Origin: Mycobacterium hubeiense
GTDB taxonomy: Bacteria > Actinomycetota > Actinomycetes > Mycobacteriales > Mycobacteriaceae
DNA length: 37,846 nucleotides
NCBI RefSeq assembly: GCF_002838065.1
Contig: NZ_PIZU01000043.1
Coordinates: 1 to 37,846, forward strand
Direction of reading: 5' to 3'
Program-made: the position numbers and the translations under genes
Notes under the pieces: generated by a model
The model's database searches: none
The model's input: the letters and a program-made list of their open reading frames with translations, nothing else
Told to the model about the DNA's origin: nothing
Shown here: positions 6,963 to 15,765 of the stretch, piece after piece
How positions within the stretch are numbered: position 1 is the stretch's first letter
How the letters are laid out: every line of letters begins with the position of its first letter

Positions 6963-8018
6963 GTGGCTGATCAGCCCAGCGAAATAAGCGCCGCCCTATC
7001 GGAAGAAGCGCTGGCGAAGGCCGTCAGCGCGGCCCGCCATGCGTTCGATCTGGCCGGCGACCTCGATGCGTTGGCCCGCGCCAAGACCGAACACCTCGGG
7101 GACCGCTCGCCGATCGCATTGGCCCGCCAGGCGCTGGGATCGCTACCCAAGGCCGAGCGCGCCGACGCCGGTAAACGCGTGAATGTCGCCAGGGCGGAGG
7201 CGCAACGCAGCTACGACGAGCGGTTGGCCGTGTTGCGCGCCGAGCGTGACGCCGCGGTGCTGGTCGCCGAGCGTATCGACGTGACGCTGCCGTCCACCCG
7301 GCAGCCGCTGGGGGCGCGCCACCCGATCACCATCCTGGCCGACCACGTTGCCGACACCTTCGTCGCGATGGGCTGGGAGCTGGCCGAGGGGCCCGAGGTG
7401 GAGACCGAGCAGTTCAACTTCGACGCCTTGAACTTTCCGCCTGACCACCCGGCGCGCAGCGAACAGGACACCTTCCAGATAGCGCCCGATGGATCGCGGC
7501 AGGTGCTGCGCACGCACACCTCACCCGTGCAGATCCGGGCGCTGCTCGAGCGCGAACTGCCGGTCTACATCATCTCGATCGGTCGCACGTTCCGCACCGA
7601 CGAACTCGACGCCACCCATACGCCGGTCTTCCACCAGGTGGAGGGGCTGGCGGTGGACCGCGGTCTGACGATGGCACACCTGCGCGGCACGCTGGACGCA
7701 TTCGCCCGGGCGTTATTCGGCCCGCAGGGCCGCACCCGCTTCCGTCCGCACTTCTTCCCGTTCACCGAGCCGTCGGGCGAGGTAGACGTCTGGTTCGCCA
7801 ACAAGAAGGGTGGCGCCGGCTGGGTCGAGTGGGGAGGCTGCGGCATGGTCAACCCGAATGTGTTGCGCGCCTGCGGCATCGACCCCGACATGTACTCCGG
7901 CTTCGCGTTCGGTATGGGGTTGGAGCGCACGCTGCAGTTCCGCAACGGCATCCCCGACATGCGCGACATGGTCGAGGGCGACGTGCGGTTCTCCCTGCCA
8001 TTCGGGGTCGGCGCCTGA
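6963..8018 (+). CDS. pheS: Phenylalanine--tRNA ligase alpha subunit
   Basis: Catalytic subunit of the (alpha-beta)2 synthetase that charges tRNA-Phe. 351 residues from GTG 6963. The N-terminal 105 residues form the coiled-coil tRNA-contacting arm (for example KRVNVARAEAQRSYDERLAVLRAERD). Class II motifs are visible: motif 2 FRTDELDATHTPVFHQVEG (210-228), motif 3 GFAFGMGLERTLQFRNGI (313-330), and the Phe-pocket stretch FFPFTEPSGEVDVW (264-277). Its TGA stop overlaps the pheT ATG by one base, giving tight coupling of the two subunits. The M. tuberculosis counterpart (Rv1649) is nearly the same length. Confidence 0.97.
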   Translation: MADQPSEISAALSEEALAKAVSAARHAFDLAGDLDALARAKTEHLGDRSPIALARQALGSLPKAERADAGKRVNVARAEAQRSYDERLAVLRAERDAAVLVAERIDVTLPSTRQPLGARHPITILADHVADTFVAMGWELAEGPEVETEQFNFDALNFPPDHPARSEQDTFQIAPDGSRQVLRTHTSPVQIRALLERELPVYIISIGRTFRTDELDATHTPVFHQVEGLAVDRGLTMAHLRGTLDAFARALFGPQGRTRFRPHFFPFTEPSGEVDVWFANKKGGAGWVEWGGCGMVNPNVLRACGIDPDMYSGFAFGMGLERTLQFRNGIPDMRDMVEGDVRFSLPFGVGA

Positions 8019-10504
8019 TGCGAATTCCGTACAGCTGGTTGCGCGACGTCGTGCAGGCCGGCGCCCCCGGCTGGGACGTCGCGGTCGACGAGCTGGAACA
8101 GACGCTGATCCGGATCGGGCACGAAGTCGAAGAGGTCATCCCGGTCGGTCCGGTGACCGGGCCGTTGACGATCGGCCGCGTCGCCGAGATCGAGGAACTC
8201 ACGGAGTTCAAGAAACCGATCCGGGCCGTCAAGGTCGATGTCGGCGAAGCAGAACTTCGCGACATCGTTTGTGGTGCAACGAACTTCGCGGCTGGTGATC
8301 TGGTCGTCGTGGCGCTGCCGGGCACGATACTGCCCGGCGACTTCAAGATCGCGACGCGCAAGACCTACGGTCGCACGTCGGACGGCATGATCTGTTCGGC
8401 CGCCGAATTGAACCTCGGCGTGGACCACTCCGGCATCATGGTGCTGCCGCCGGGCACCGCGGAACCCGGAACCGCCGCCGCCGATGTGCTCGGCCTGGAT
8501 GACACGGTGTTCCACCTGGCGATCACCCCCGATCGGGGCTACTGCCTGTCGGTGCGGGGATTGGCCCGGGAAATCGCGTGCGCGTACGACCTCGACTACG
8601 TCGACCCCGCCGACATCGAGCCGTTGCCGGCACAGGGCGAGGCCTGGCCGTTGACCGTCCAGCCGGGCACCGGTGTCATCCGGTTCGGGTTGCGGCCCGT
8701 CACCGGCATCGACCCGGCCGCGGTGTCCCCCTGGTGGATGCAGCGCCGGCTATTGCTCAGTGGTATCCGGGCCATCTCGCCGGCCGTCGACGTCACCAAC
8801 TACGTGATGCTCGAGCTCGGCCACCCGATGCACGCCCACGACCGCAGCCTGATCACCGGTGGATTCGACGTGCGGTTCGCCCGCGACGGCGAGACCGTCG
8901 TCACCCTCGACGATGTGGAGCGGACGCTCAACAGCGGTGACGTGCTCATCGTCGACGACGTCGCCACCGCCGCGATCGGCGGCGTGATGGGCGCCGGCAC
9001 CACCGAAGTACGCGACACCACCACCGACGTGCTGCTCGAGGCCGCGGTGTGGGACCCTGCCGCGGTGTCGCGCACGCAGCGCCGGCTGCATCTCACCAGC
9101 GAGGCGGGACGCCGCTACGAGCGCACGGTGGACCCCGCGATTTCCGTTGCGGCGCTGGACCGTTGCGCCAGGCTGCTGGCCGACATCGCACACGGCACCA
9201 TCGAGCCGAACCTGACCGACTGGCGCGGTGACCCGCCACGGGACGACTGGTCGCTGCCGCCGATCACGATTGCCGCGGACCTGCCCGACAGCACCGCCGG
9301 CGTGGCCTATCCCGAGGGCACCACGGCACGGCGGCTGACGCAGATCGGCGCCGCGGTGGTGGCCGACGGCGACCGGCTGACGGCGACGCCGCCGAGCTGG
9401 CGGCCCGACCTGTTGCAGCCCGCCGATCTGGTCGAGGAGGTGCTGCGGCTCGAGGGTTTGGAGGTCATACCGTCGGTGTTGCCGTCGGCGCCGCCAGGCC
9501 GTGGTCTCACCCCGGTGCAGAAACGCCGTCGCGCGATCGGAAAGTCGCTGGCGCTGGCGGGTTTCGTCGAGGTCCTTCCGACGCCGTTCCTGCCCGCGGG
9601 AGTGTTCGACCAATGGGGCCTGGCCGCCGACGATCCCCGCCGGACGACCACCCACGTGCTCAACCCGCTGGAGTCGGACCGCCCTCATCTGGCCACAACG
9701 CTTTTGCCGGGTCTGCTGGAAGCGTTGGTGCGCAACGTGTCCCGCGGCACGGTGGATGTCGCGCTGTTCGGCATCGCCCAGGTTGTGTTGCCCACCGCTG
9801 AAACCCGTGCGGTAGAACGTATCCCGAATGACCGACGCCCCACTGACGAGGAGATCGCACTCCTCGACGCCTCGCTGCCGCGGCAGCCACAGCATGTCGG
9901 CGTCGTATTGGCGGGGCTACGAGAGCCTCGCGGGCCGTGGGGACCCGGCCGGCCGGCGGAGGCCGGCGATGCGTTCGAAGCGGTGCGGGTGATCGGCCGG
10001 GCCGCCGGCGTCGAGCTGACGCTGCGCGCCGCGCAATACCTGCCGTGGCATCCCGGCCGCTGCGCCGAGGTGCTCATCGGGGACACCGTCGTCGGGCATG
10101 CCGGTCAGCTGCACCCCGCCGTGATCGAGCGGTCCGGCCTGCCGACTGGCACGTGCGCGGTGGAACTGAATCTCGAGGCGATTCCCATCGTCGAGACGCT
10201 GCCCGCCCCGGTGGTGTCGCCGTTCCCGGCGGTATTCCAGGACATCGCGCTGATCGTGGACGAGGACGTGGCCGCGCAGGCGGTCATCGACGCCGTCCGC
10301 GACGGCGCCGGCGAGCTGCTCGAGGACGTCCAGCTCTTCGACGTCTATACCGGGCCGCAGATCGGGGAGGGCCGCAAATCGCTGGCGTTGGCGCTGCGGT
10401 TCCGCGCCGCCGACCGGACGTTGACCGAGGATGAGGCCAGTGCGGCTCGCGAGGCCGCGGTGCAGGAAGCGGCCGCCCGTGTCGGCGCCGTACTGCGGGG
10501 CTGA
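8018..10504 (+). CDS. pheT: Phenylalanine--tRNA ligase beta subunit
   Basis: Non-catalytic partner of PheS with tRNA binding and editing functions. 828 residues from ATG 8018 (MRIPYSWLRDVV), a normal length. Domains in order are an EMAP-like tRNA-binding domain at about 44-155 (GRVAEIEE ... RTSDGMICSAAELNLG); the B3/4 editing domain (about 210-370, with WWMQRRLLLSGIRAISPAVDVTNYVMLELGHPMHA); the B5 domain (about 410-490, GTTARRLTQIGAAV); a synthetase-like core; and the C-terminal ferredoxin-fold anticodon-binding domain (about 735-828, FPAVFQDIALIVDEDV ... DVYTGPQIGEGRKSLAL). The upstream-extended frame (to 7829) is the shadow of pheS. No obvious terminator lies behind it before the arg control region. 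Confidence 0.97.
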   Translation: MRIPYSWLRDVVQAGAPGWDVAVDELEQTLIRIGHEVEEVIPVGPVTGPLTIGRVAEIEELTEFKKPIRAVKVDVGEAELRDIVCGATNFAAGDLVVVALPGTILPGDFKIATRKTYGRTSDGMICSAAELNLGVDHSGIMVLPPGTAEPGTAAADVLGLDDTVFHLAITPDRGYCLSVRGLAREIACAYDLDYVDPADIEPLPAQGEAWPLTVQPGTGVIRFGLRPVTGIDPAAVSPWWMQRRLLLSGIRAISPAVDVTNYVMLELGHPMHAHDRSLITGGFDVRFARDGETVVTLDDVERTLNSGDVLIVDDVATAAIGGVMGAGTTEVRDTTTDVLLEAAVWDPAAVSRTQRRLHLTSEAGRRYERTVDPAISVAALDRCARLLADIAHGTIEPNLTDWRGDPPRDDWSLPPITIAADLPDSTAGVAYPEGTTARRLTQIGAAVVADGDRLTATPPSWRPDLLQPADLVEEVLRLEGLEVIPSVLPSAPPGRGLTPVQKRRRAIGKSLALAGFVEVLPTPFLPAGVFDQWGLAADDPRRTTTHVLNPLESDRPHLATTLLPGLLEALVRNVSRGTVDVALFGIAQVVLPTAETRAVERIPNDRRPTDEEIALLDASLPRQPQHVGVVLAGLREPRGPWGPGRPAEAGDAFEAVRVIGRAAGVELTLRAAQYLPWHPGRCAEVLIGDTVVGHAGQLHPAVIERSGLPTGTCAVELNLEAIPIVETLPAPVVSPFPAVFQDIALIVDEDVAAQAVIDAVRDGAGELLEDVQLFDVYTGPQIGEGRKSLALALRFRAADRTLTEDEASAAREAAVQEAAARVGAVLRG

Positions 10505-10518
10505 GCTCCCACGCTCGT

Positions 10519-10534
10519 TGTAAATGAATTTGCA
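10519..10534 (+). promoter_or_regulatory. ARG box 1 (ArgR operator)
   Basis: TGTAAATGAATTTGCA is an imperfect 16-base palindrome of the ARG-box type. It lies 21 bases, two helical turns, centre to centre from box 2, the spacing used by ArgR hexamers on paired boxes. It overlaps the candidate -35 element TTGCAC (10530-10535) of the arg operon. Confidence 0.65.
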
Positions 10535-10539
10535 CCTAG

Positions 10540-10555
10540 CTGCATAACCATGCAG
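10540..10555 (+). promoter_or_regulatory. ARG box 2 (ArgR operator)
   Basis: CTGCATAACCATGCAG is a perfect inverted repeat (CTGCAT-AACC-ATGCAG), very close to the mycobacterial ARG-box form with TGCAT half-sites. It covers the spacer and the beginning of the likely -10 (CAGAAT, 10553-10558) and includes the upstream ATG candidate of argC. Binding of the ArgR encoded in this operon would block initiation. Confidence 0.8.
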
Positions 10556-10564
10556 AATCGCTGC

Positions 10565-11599
10565 ATGACATCAGTGGCAGTGGCCGGTGCCAGCGGTTAT
10601 GCGGGTGGTGAGATCCTCCGACTCCTGCTCGGCCACCCGGCGTACGCCGACGGCCGGCTGCGCATCGGCGCACTGACCGCCGCCACCAGCGCGGGCACCA
10701 CGCTCGCCGAACATCATCCGCACCTGCTGCCGCTGAGCAACCGCGTGCTGGAGGCCACCGACGCCGACGTGCTTGAAGGCCATGACGTGGTATTTCTCGC
10801 GCTGCCACACGGCCACTCCGCGGCGCTGGCCGAACAGCTCGGTGACGACACGCTGATCATCGACTGCGGCGCGGACTTCCGGCTCACCGACGCGGCGGCA
10901 TGGGAGCGGTTCTACGGCTCGACGCACGCCGGAAGCTGGCCCTACGGGCTGCCCGAGCTGCCCGGCGCCCGGGATCGGCTGCGCGGCGCCACCCGGATCG
11001 CGGTCCCCGGGTGCTATCCGACGGCGGCGTTATTGGCGCTGTGGCCAGCGGTGGCCGAGGACCTCGTCGAGCCCGCGGTGACGGTCGTGGCGGTGAGCGG
11101 CACATCCGGGGCGGGCCGCGCCGCCAAGACCGACCTGCTCGGGTCGGAGGTCATCGGGTCCGCGCGGGCGTACAACATCGGCGGCAAGCACCGTCACACC
11201 CCCGAGATCGCGCAGGGCCTGCGCGCCGTCACGGACAAAGATGTCAGCGTCTCCTTCACGCCGGTGCTGATCCCGGCGTCACGCGGCATCCTGGCGACCT
11301 GCACCGCCCGCACCACCGCGCCGCTGTCGCAGCTCCAGGCCGCATATGAAAAGGCCTACGACGGCGAGCCTTTCGTGCATCTGCTGCCCGAGGGTCAGCT
11401 GCCAAAGACCGGCGCGGTGATCGGCAGCAATGCCGCGCAACTCGCGGTCGCCGTGGACGAAGAGGCGCAAACGTTCATCGCTGTCGTCGCCATCGACAAC
11501 CTGACGAAAGGCACCGGCGGTGCAGCGGTGCAGTCGATGAATCTTGCGCTGGGTTGGCCTGAGACCGAAGGGCTTTCGACCGTGGGGGTGGCGCCGTGA
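10565..11599 (+). CDS. argC: N-acetyl-gamma-glutamyl-phosphate reductase
   Basis: NADPH-dependent reduction of N-acetylglutamyl phosphate to the semialdehyde, third step of arginine synthesis. About 345 residues. The Rossmann start VAVAGASGYAGGEILRLL, the active-site cysteine in AVPGCYPTAALLAL and the His-containing NIGGKHRHTPEIAQGL are visible. Two ATGs compete: 10550 (MQNRCMTSVAV) and 10565 (MTSVAV). Neither has a Shine-Dalgarno. 10565 is preferred because CAGAAT (10553-10558) with TTGCAC 17 bases upstream would start transcription at that ATG, and because 10550 lies inside ARG box 2; the M. tuberculosis annotation begins with MQNR, so 10550 stays possible. First gene of argCJBDFRGH; its stop overlaps the argJ start by four bases. 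Confidence 0.95.
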   Translation: MTSVAVAGASGYAGGEILRLLLGHPAYADGRLRIGALTAATSAGTTLAEHHPHLLPLSNRVLEATDADVLEGHDVVFLALPHGHSAALAEQLGDDTLIIDCGADFRLTDAAAWERFYGSTHAGSWPYGLPELPGARDRLRGATRIAVPGCYPTAALLALWPAVAEDLVEPAVTVVAVSGTSGAGRAAKTDLLGSEVIGSARAYNIGGKHRHTPEIAQGLRAVTDKDVSVSFTPVLIPASRGILATCTARTTAPLSQLQAAYEKAYDGEPFVHLLPEGQLPKTGAVIGSNAAQLAVAVDEEAQTFIAVVAIDNLTKGTGGAAVQSMNLALGWPETEGLSTVGVAP

Positions 11600-12810
11600 C
11601 CGACATATCCACCGACACCCGGCTGGTGCGGACCCAGGGCGTCACCGCGCCCGCGGGCTTCCGCGCCACTGGGGTCGCCGCGGGCATCAAGGCCTCCGGC
11701 GCCCTCGACATGGCGCTGGTGTTCAACGAAGGGCCCGACCACGCGGCGGCCGGGGTGTTCACCCGCAACCAGATCAAGGCCGCGCCGGTGCTGTGGACTC
11801 AGCAGGTCCTGACCACCGGGCGGCTGCGTGCCGTCGTCCTCAATTCCGGTGGCGCCAACGCGTGCACCGGGCCGCAGGGCTTCCAAGACACCCACGCCAC
11901 CGCCGAGGCGGTCGCCGCCGCCCTTTCGGACTGGGGTACCGAGACCGGCGCGATCGAGATCGCGGTCTGCTCCACCGGGCTCATCGGCGACCGGCTGCCG
12001 ATGGACAAGGTGCTCAGCGGCGTCAAAGAACTGGTGCATGAGATGGCCGGCGGGCTGACCGGTGGGGAAGAGGCCGCCCGGGCCATCATGACCACCGACA
12101 CCGTGCCCAAACAGGTTGCGCTACACCATGCTGACAAGTGGACCGTCGGCGCCATGGCGAAGGGCGCCGGCATGCTGGCGCCGTCCCTGGCCACCATGCT
12201 GTGCGTCATCACCACCGACGCCGTCGCCAGTCCGGACGCCTTGCGCACGGCACTGAATCGTGCGGCCGCACTGACCTTCGACCGGCTCGACGTCGACGGC
12301 AGCTGCTCCACCAACGACACGGTGCTGCTGCTGGCCTCCGGTGCCAGCGAAATCACGCCCAGCCAAAGCGATCTCGACGACGCCGTGCTGCGGGTGTGCG
12401 ACGACCTGTGCGCCCAGCTGCAGGCCGACGCCGAGGGCGTCACCAAGCGCATCGTCGTCACGGTGACCGGAGCCGCGTCCGAACAGGATGCGCTGACGGC
12501 CGCACGGGTGGTGGCCCGCGACAGCCTGGTGAAGACCGCGCTGTTCGGCTCCGACGCCAACTGGGGCCGGGTTCTGGCCGCCGTCGGCATGGCGCCGGTG
12601 ACGCTGGATCCGTCGCGGATCAGCGTGTCGTTCAACGGTTCTCCGGTGTGCGTCAATGGTGTCGGCGCGCCCGGTGCCCGTGAGGTCGACTTGTCCGGAG
12701 CGGATATCGACGTCACCGTCGACCTGGGCGTCGGTGCCGCCAAAGCATCGATTCGCACCACGGACCTGTCACACGGTTACGTCGAAGAGAATTCGGCATA
12801 CAGCTCATGA
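11596..12810 (+). CDS. argJ: Bifunctional glutamate N-acetyltransferase/amino-acid acetyltransferase
   Basis: Ornithine acetyltransferase: moves the acetyl group from N-acetylornithine to glutamate (cyclic pathway). 404 residues from GTG 11596, overlapping argC as GTGA. It is an Ntn-type enzyme that cuts itself into two chains before the nucleophilic threonine; the site is Ala199/Thr200 in LAPSLATMLCVITTDA, with Thr200 as nucleophile. The oxyanion-hole region is in VCSTGLIGDRLPMDKV (124-139), and the C-terminal NSAYSS ending matches the family (ENSAYSS). With argJ present the cell can recycle the acetyl group and does not need argE; whether it also uses acetyl-CoA cannot be read from the sequence. 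Confidence 0.97.
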   Translation: MTDISTDTRLVRTQGVTAPAGFRATGVAAGIKASGALDMALVFNEGPDHAAAGVFTRNQIKAAPVLWTQQVLTTGRLRAVVLNSGGANACTGPQGFQDTHATAEAVAAALSDWGTETGAIEIAVCSTGLIGDRLPMDKVLSGVKELVHEMAGGLTGGEEAARAIMTTDTVPKQVALHHADKWTVGAMAKGAGMLAPSLATMLCVITTDAVASPDALRTALNRAAALTFDRLDVDGSCSTNDTVLLLASGASEITPSQSDLDDAVLRVCDDLCAQLQADAEGVTKRIVVTVTGAASEQDALTAARVVARDSLVKTALFGSDANWGRVLAAVGMAPVTLDPSRISVSFNGSPVCVNGVGAPGAREVDLSGADIDVTVDLGVGAAKASIRTTDLSHGYVEENSAYSS

Positions 12811-13679
12811 CCGCCGCGACTGATACCAAGGCAGCAATCCTGGCCGCGGCGCTGCCGTGGCTCAAGCAGTTGCACGGCAAAATCGTCGTCGTCAAATACG
12901 GCGGCAACGCGATGACCGACGACACCCTGCGCCGGGCGTTCGCCGCCGACATGGTGTTCCTGCGCAACTGCGGCATCCACCCTGTCGTCGTGCACGGCGG
13001 CGGACCGCAGATCAGCGCCATGCTCAAACGACTCGGTATCGCAGGCGATTTCAAGGGCGGCTTCCGCGTCACCACCCCCGAGGTCCTCGACGTGGCGCGG
13101 ATGGTGCTGTTCGGACAGGTCGGTCGCGAGCTGGTCAACCTGATCAATGCACACGGCCCGTATGCGGTCGGCATCACCGGCGAGGACGCCCATCTGTTCA
13201 CCGCGGTGCGGCGCAGCGTCACCGTCGACGGAGTGGACACCGACATCGGCCTGGTCGGCGATGTCGAACATGTCAGCACCGATGCGGTGCTCGATCTCAT
13301 TGGCGCGGGCCGTATCCCGGTGGTGTCGACGATTGCGCCCGATGCCGATGGCGTCGTCTACAACATCAATGCCGACACCGCCGCCGCGGCGCTCGCCGAA
13401 GCGCTGAATGCCGAGAAGCTGGTCATGCTCACCGATGTCGAAGGCCTGTACACCAGCTGGCCGGACCGCACCTCGCTGGTCAGCGAGATCGACACCGCCG
13501 CACTGACGCAACTGCTACCGACCCTGGAGGCGGGCATGGTGCCCAAGATCGAGGCCTGCCTGCGGGCGGTCGCCGGCGGAGTGCCCAGTGCGCACGTCAT
13601 CGACGGCCGCGTTGAACACTGTGTGCTGGTGGAGTTGTTCACCGACGAGGGCACCGGCACGAAGGTGGTCAGCTCGTGA
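12807..13679 (+). CDS. argB: Acetylglutamate kinase
   Basis: Phosphorylates N-acetylglutamate with ATP. 290 residues from ATG 12807, overlapping argJ as ATGA. Amino-acid-kinase-family motifs are VVKYGGNAM (28-36, phosphate-binding Lys30), VVHGGGPQISAML (61-73), INADTAAAALAEAL and a C-terminal KIEACLRAVAGGV. The 20-residue N-terminal helix (AAILAAALPWLKQLHGK) is the feature that in other bacteria makes hexameric, arginine-inhibited kinases, so feedback control by arginine at the enzyme level is likely in addition to ArgR. Confidence 0.97.
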   Translation: MTAATDTKAAILAAALPWLKQLHGKIVVVKYGGNAMTDDTLRRAFAADMVFLRNCGIHPVVVHGGGPQISAMLKRLGIAGDFKGGFRVTTPEVLDVARMVLFGQVGRELVNLINAHGPYAVGITGEDAHLFTAVRRSVTVDGVDTDIGLVGDVEHVSTDAVLDLIGAGRIPVVSTIAPDADGVVYNINADTAAAALAEALNAEKLVMLTDVEGLYTSWPDRTSLVSEIDTAALTQLLPTLEAGMVPKIEACLRAVAGGVPSAHVIDGRVEHCVLVELFTDEGTGTKVVSS

Positions 13680-14842
13680 CCCTGCAACAGCGCTGGGAAG
13701 CCGTGATGATGAACAATTACGGCACACCGCCTTTGGCGTTGATCAGCGGCGACGGTGCAGTGGTCACCGACGCCGACGGCAAGTCTTACCTCGACTTGCT
13801 CGGCGGCATCGCCGTCAATGTGCTCGGCCACCGGCATCCAGCCGTCATCGAGGCGGTGACGCGGCAGCTCAACACGCTCGGGCACACATCGAATCTGTAC
13901 GCCACCGAACCCGGTATCGCCCTGGCCGAGGCACTGGTCGGTCTGCTCGGCGCGCAGGCGCGGGTGTTTTTCTGCAATTCGGGCACCGAGGCCAACGAGG
14001 TCGCCTTCAAGATCACGCGCTTGACCGGGCGGACGAAACTCGTTGCGGCCCACGGAGCTTTCCACGGCCGGACGATGGGATCGCTGGCGCTGACGGGGCA
14101 GCCGTCCAAACAGGAACCGTTCGCTCCGCTGCCGGGTGAGGTCACGTTCGTTCCGTACGGCGACGTCGAAGCGCTCGGCGAGGCCGTCGATGACCAGACC
14201 GCGGCGGTGTTCCTCGAGCCGATCATGGGGGAGGGCGGTGTCGTCGTCCCGCCCGCCGGCTACCTGGTGCAGGCCCGCGAGCTGACCGCCAAACACGGTG
14301 CGCTGATGGTCCTCGACGAGGTGCAGACCGGAATGGGCCGCACCGGAGCGTTTTTCGCCCATCAGCACGACGGCATCACCCCGGACGTGGTGACGCTGGC
14401 CAAGGGGCTGGGCGGCGGGCTGCCGATCGGCGCGTGCCTCGCGGTGGGCTCCGCCGGAGAGCTGATGACGCCGGGCCTGCACGGCAGCACTTTTGGCGGC
14501 AACCCGGTGTGCACCGCGGCGGCGCTCGCGGTGCTGCGCACGCTGGCCGACGAGGATCTGATCGCCCGCGCCGACGTGCTGGGCAAGACGCTGCACGACG
14601 GCATCGAAGCGCTGGGCCATCCGCTCGTCGGGCATGTCCGCGGCCGCGGATTGCTGTGTGGCGTGGTGCTGACATCACCGCAGAGCAAAGCCGTTGAAGC
14701 CGCCGCCCGTGACGCCGGCTTCCTGGTCAACGCCGCGGCGCCCGACGTGGTGCGGCTCGCGCCACCGCTGGTGATCACCGAGGCTCAGGTCGACGAGTTC
14801 CTCGGCGCCCTAACGAACATCCTGGACAAGGCGGTCTCATGA
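13676..14842 (+). CDS. argD: Acetylornithine aminotransferase
   Basis: PLP-dependent class III aminotransferase that converts N-acetylglutamate semialdehyde to N-acetylornithine with glutamate. 388 residues from GTG 13676 (GTGA overlap with argB). PLP lysine is K243 in TLAKGLGGGLPIGA; the pyridine-binding Asp is D214 in LDEVQTGMGRTG; phosphate-binding NSGTEANEVAFKITR is at 101-115, and the substrate-site region is AFHGRTMGSLALTG. Normal length. Homologues often also act on succinyldiaminopimelate in lysine synthesis. Confidence 0.96.
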   Translation: MTLQQRWEAVMMNNYGTPPLALISGDGAVVTDADGKSYLDLLGGIAVNVLGHRHPAVIEAVTRQLNTLGHTSNLYATEPGIALAEALVGLLGAQARVFFCNSGTEANEVAFKITRLTGRTKLVAAHGAFHGRTMGSLALTGQPSKQEPFAPLPGEVTFVPYGDVEALGEAVDDQTAAVFLEPIMGEGGVVVPPAGYLVQARELTAKHGALMVLDEVQTGMGRTGAFFAHQHDGITPDVVTLAKGLGGGLPIGACLAVGSAGELMTPGLHGSTFGGNPVCTAAALAVLRTLADEDLIARADVLGKTLHDGIEALGHPLVGHVRGRGLLCGVVLTSPQSKAVEAAARDAGFLVNAAAPDVVRLAPPLVITEAQVDEFLGALTNILDKAVS

Positions 14843-15765
14843 GCAGACACTTCCTGCGTGACGATGACCTGACACCCGAGGAACAGGCCGAAGTGCTGGC
14901 GCTGGCGGCCGAGCTGAAGAAGGACCCGATGTCGCGCCGCCCGCTGGAGGGGCCGCGCGGCGTGGCGGTGATCTTCGAGAAGAACTCGACGCGCACCCGC
15001 TTCTCGTTCGAGATGGGTATCGCGCAGCTCGGCGGGCATGCCGTCGTCGTCGACGGGCGCAGCACGCAACTGGGCCGCGAAGAGACGCTGGAGGACACCG
15101 GAAAGGTGTTGTCCCGCTATGTCGATGCGATCGTGTGGCGGACCTTCGCGCAGGAACGGTTGACCGCGATGGCGTCCGGCGCGACGGTGCCGGTCATCAA
15201 CGCGCTGTCGGACGAATTCCATCCCTGCCAGGTGCTCGCGGATCTGCAGACGCTGGCCGAGCGCAAGGGCTCGCTGCAGGGACTGCGGCTGTCGTACTTC
15301 GGTGACGGCGCCAACAACATGGCGCACTCGCTGATGCTGGGCGGCGTGACCGCCGGCGTCCACGTCACCATCGCCGCCCCTGCCGGATTCGAGCCGCACC
15401 CGGATTTCGTTGCGGCCGCGGAGAAGCGGGCCGCCCAGACCGGCGCGACGGTCCAGCTGACAGCCGACCCGCACCGGGCGGCCGACGGCGCCGACGTGGT
15501 GGTCACCGACACCTGGACGTCGATGGGGCAGGAGAACGACGGTCTGGACCGCGTGCGGCCGTTCCGGCCATTCCAGGTCAACGCCGAGCTGATGGGCCGT
15601 GCCGACGCGAGCGCGGTTGTGCTGCACTGCCTTCCGGCACACCGCGGCCACGAGATCACCGATGAGGTGATCGACGGACCACAGAGCGCGGTGTGGGACG
15701 AGGCCGAGAACCGGCTGCATGCGCAGAAGGCGCTGCTGGTGTGGCTGCTGGAGAAGTGGCGATGA
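14839..15765 (+). CDS. argF: Ornithine carbamoyltransferase, anabolic
   Basis: Makes citrulline from ornithine and carbamoyl phosphate; trimeric, cytosolic. 308 residues from ATG 14839, overlapping argD as ATGA. Carbamoyl-phosphate motif is STRTR in FEKNSTRTRFSFEMG; the second is HPCQ in EFHPCQVLADLQT; the ornithine site is DTWTSMGQE and the catalytic Cys lies in HCLPAHRGHEIT. All catalytic positions are intact. Its place in the biosynthetic operon, without arcA or arcC nearby, argues for the biosynthetic role. Confidence 0.97.
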   Translation: MSRHFLRDDDLTPEEQAEVLALAAELKKDPMSRRPLEGPRGVAVIFEKNSTRTRFSFEMGIAQLGGHAVVVDGRSTQLGREETLEDTGKVLSRYVDAIVWRTFAQERLTAMASGATVPVINALSDEFHPCQVLADLQTLAERKGSLQGLRLSYFGDGANNMAHSLMLGGVTAGVHVTIAAPAGFEPHPDFVAAAEKRAAQTGATVQLTADPHRAADGADVVVTDTWTSMGQENDGLDRVRPFRPFQVNAELMGRADASAVVLHCLPAHRGHEITDEVIDGPQSAVWDEAENRLHAQKALLVWLLEKWR

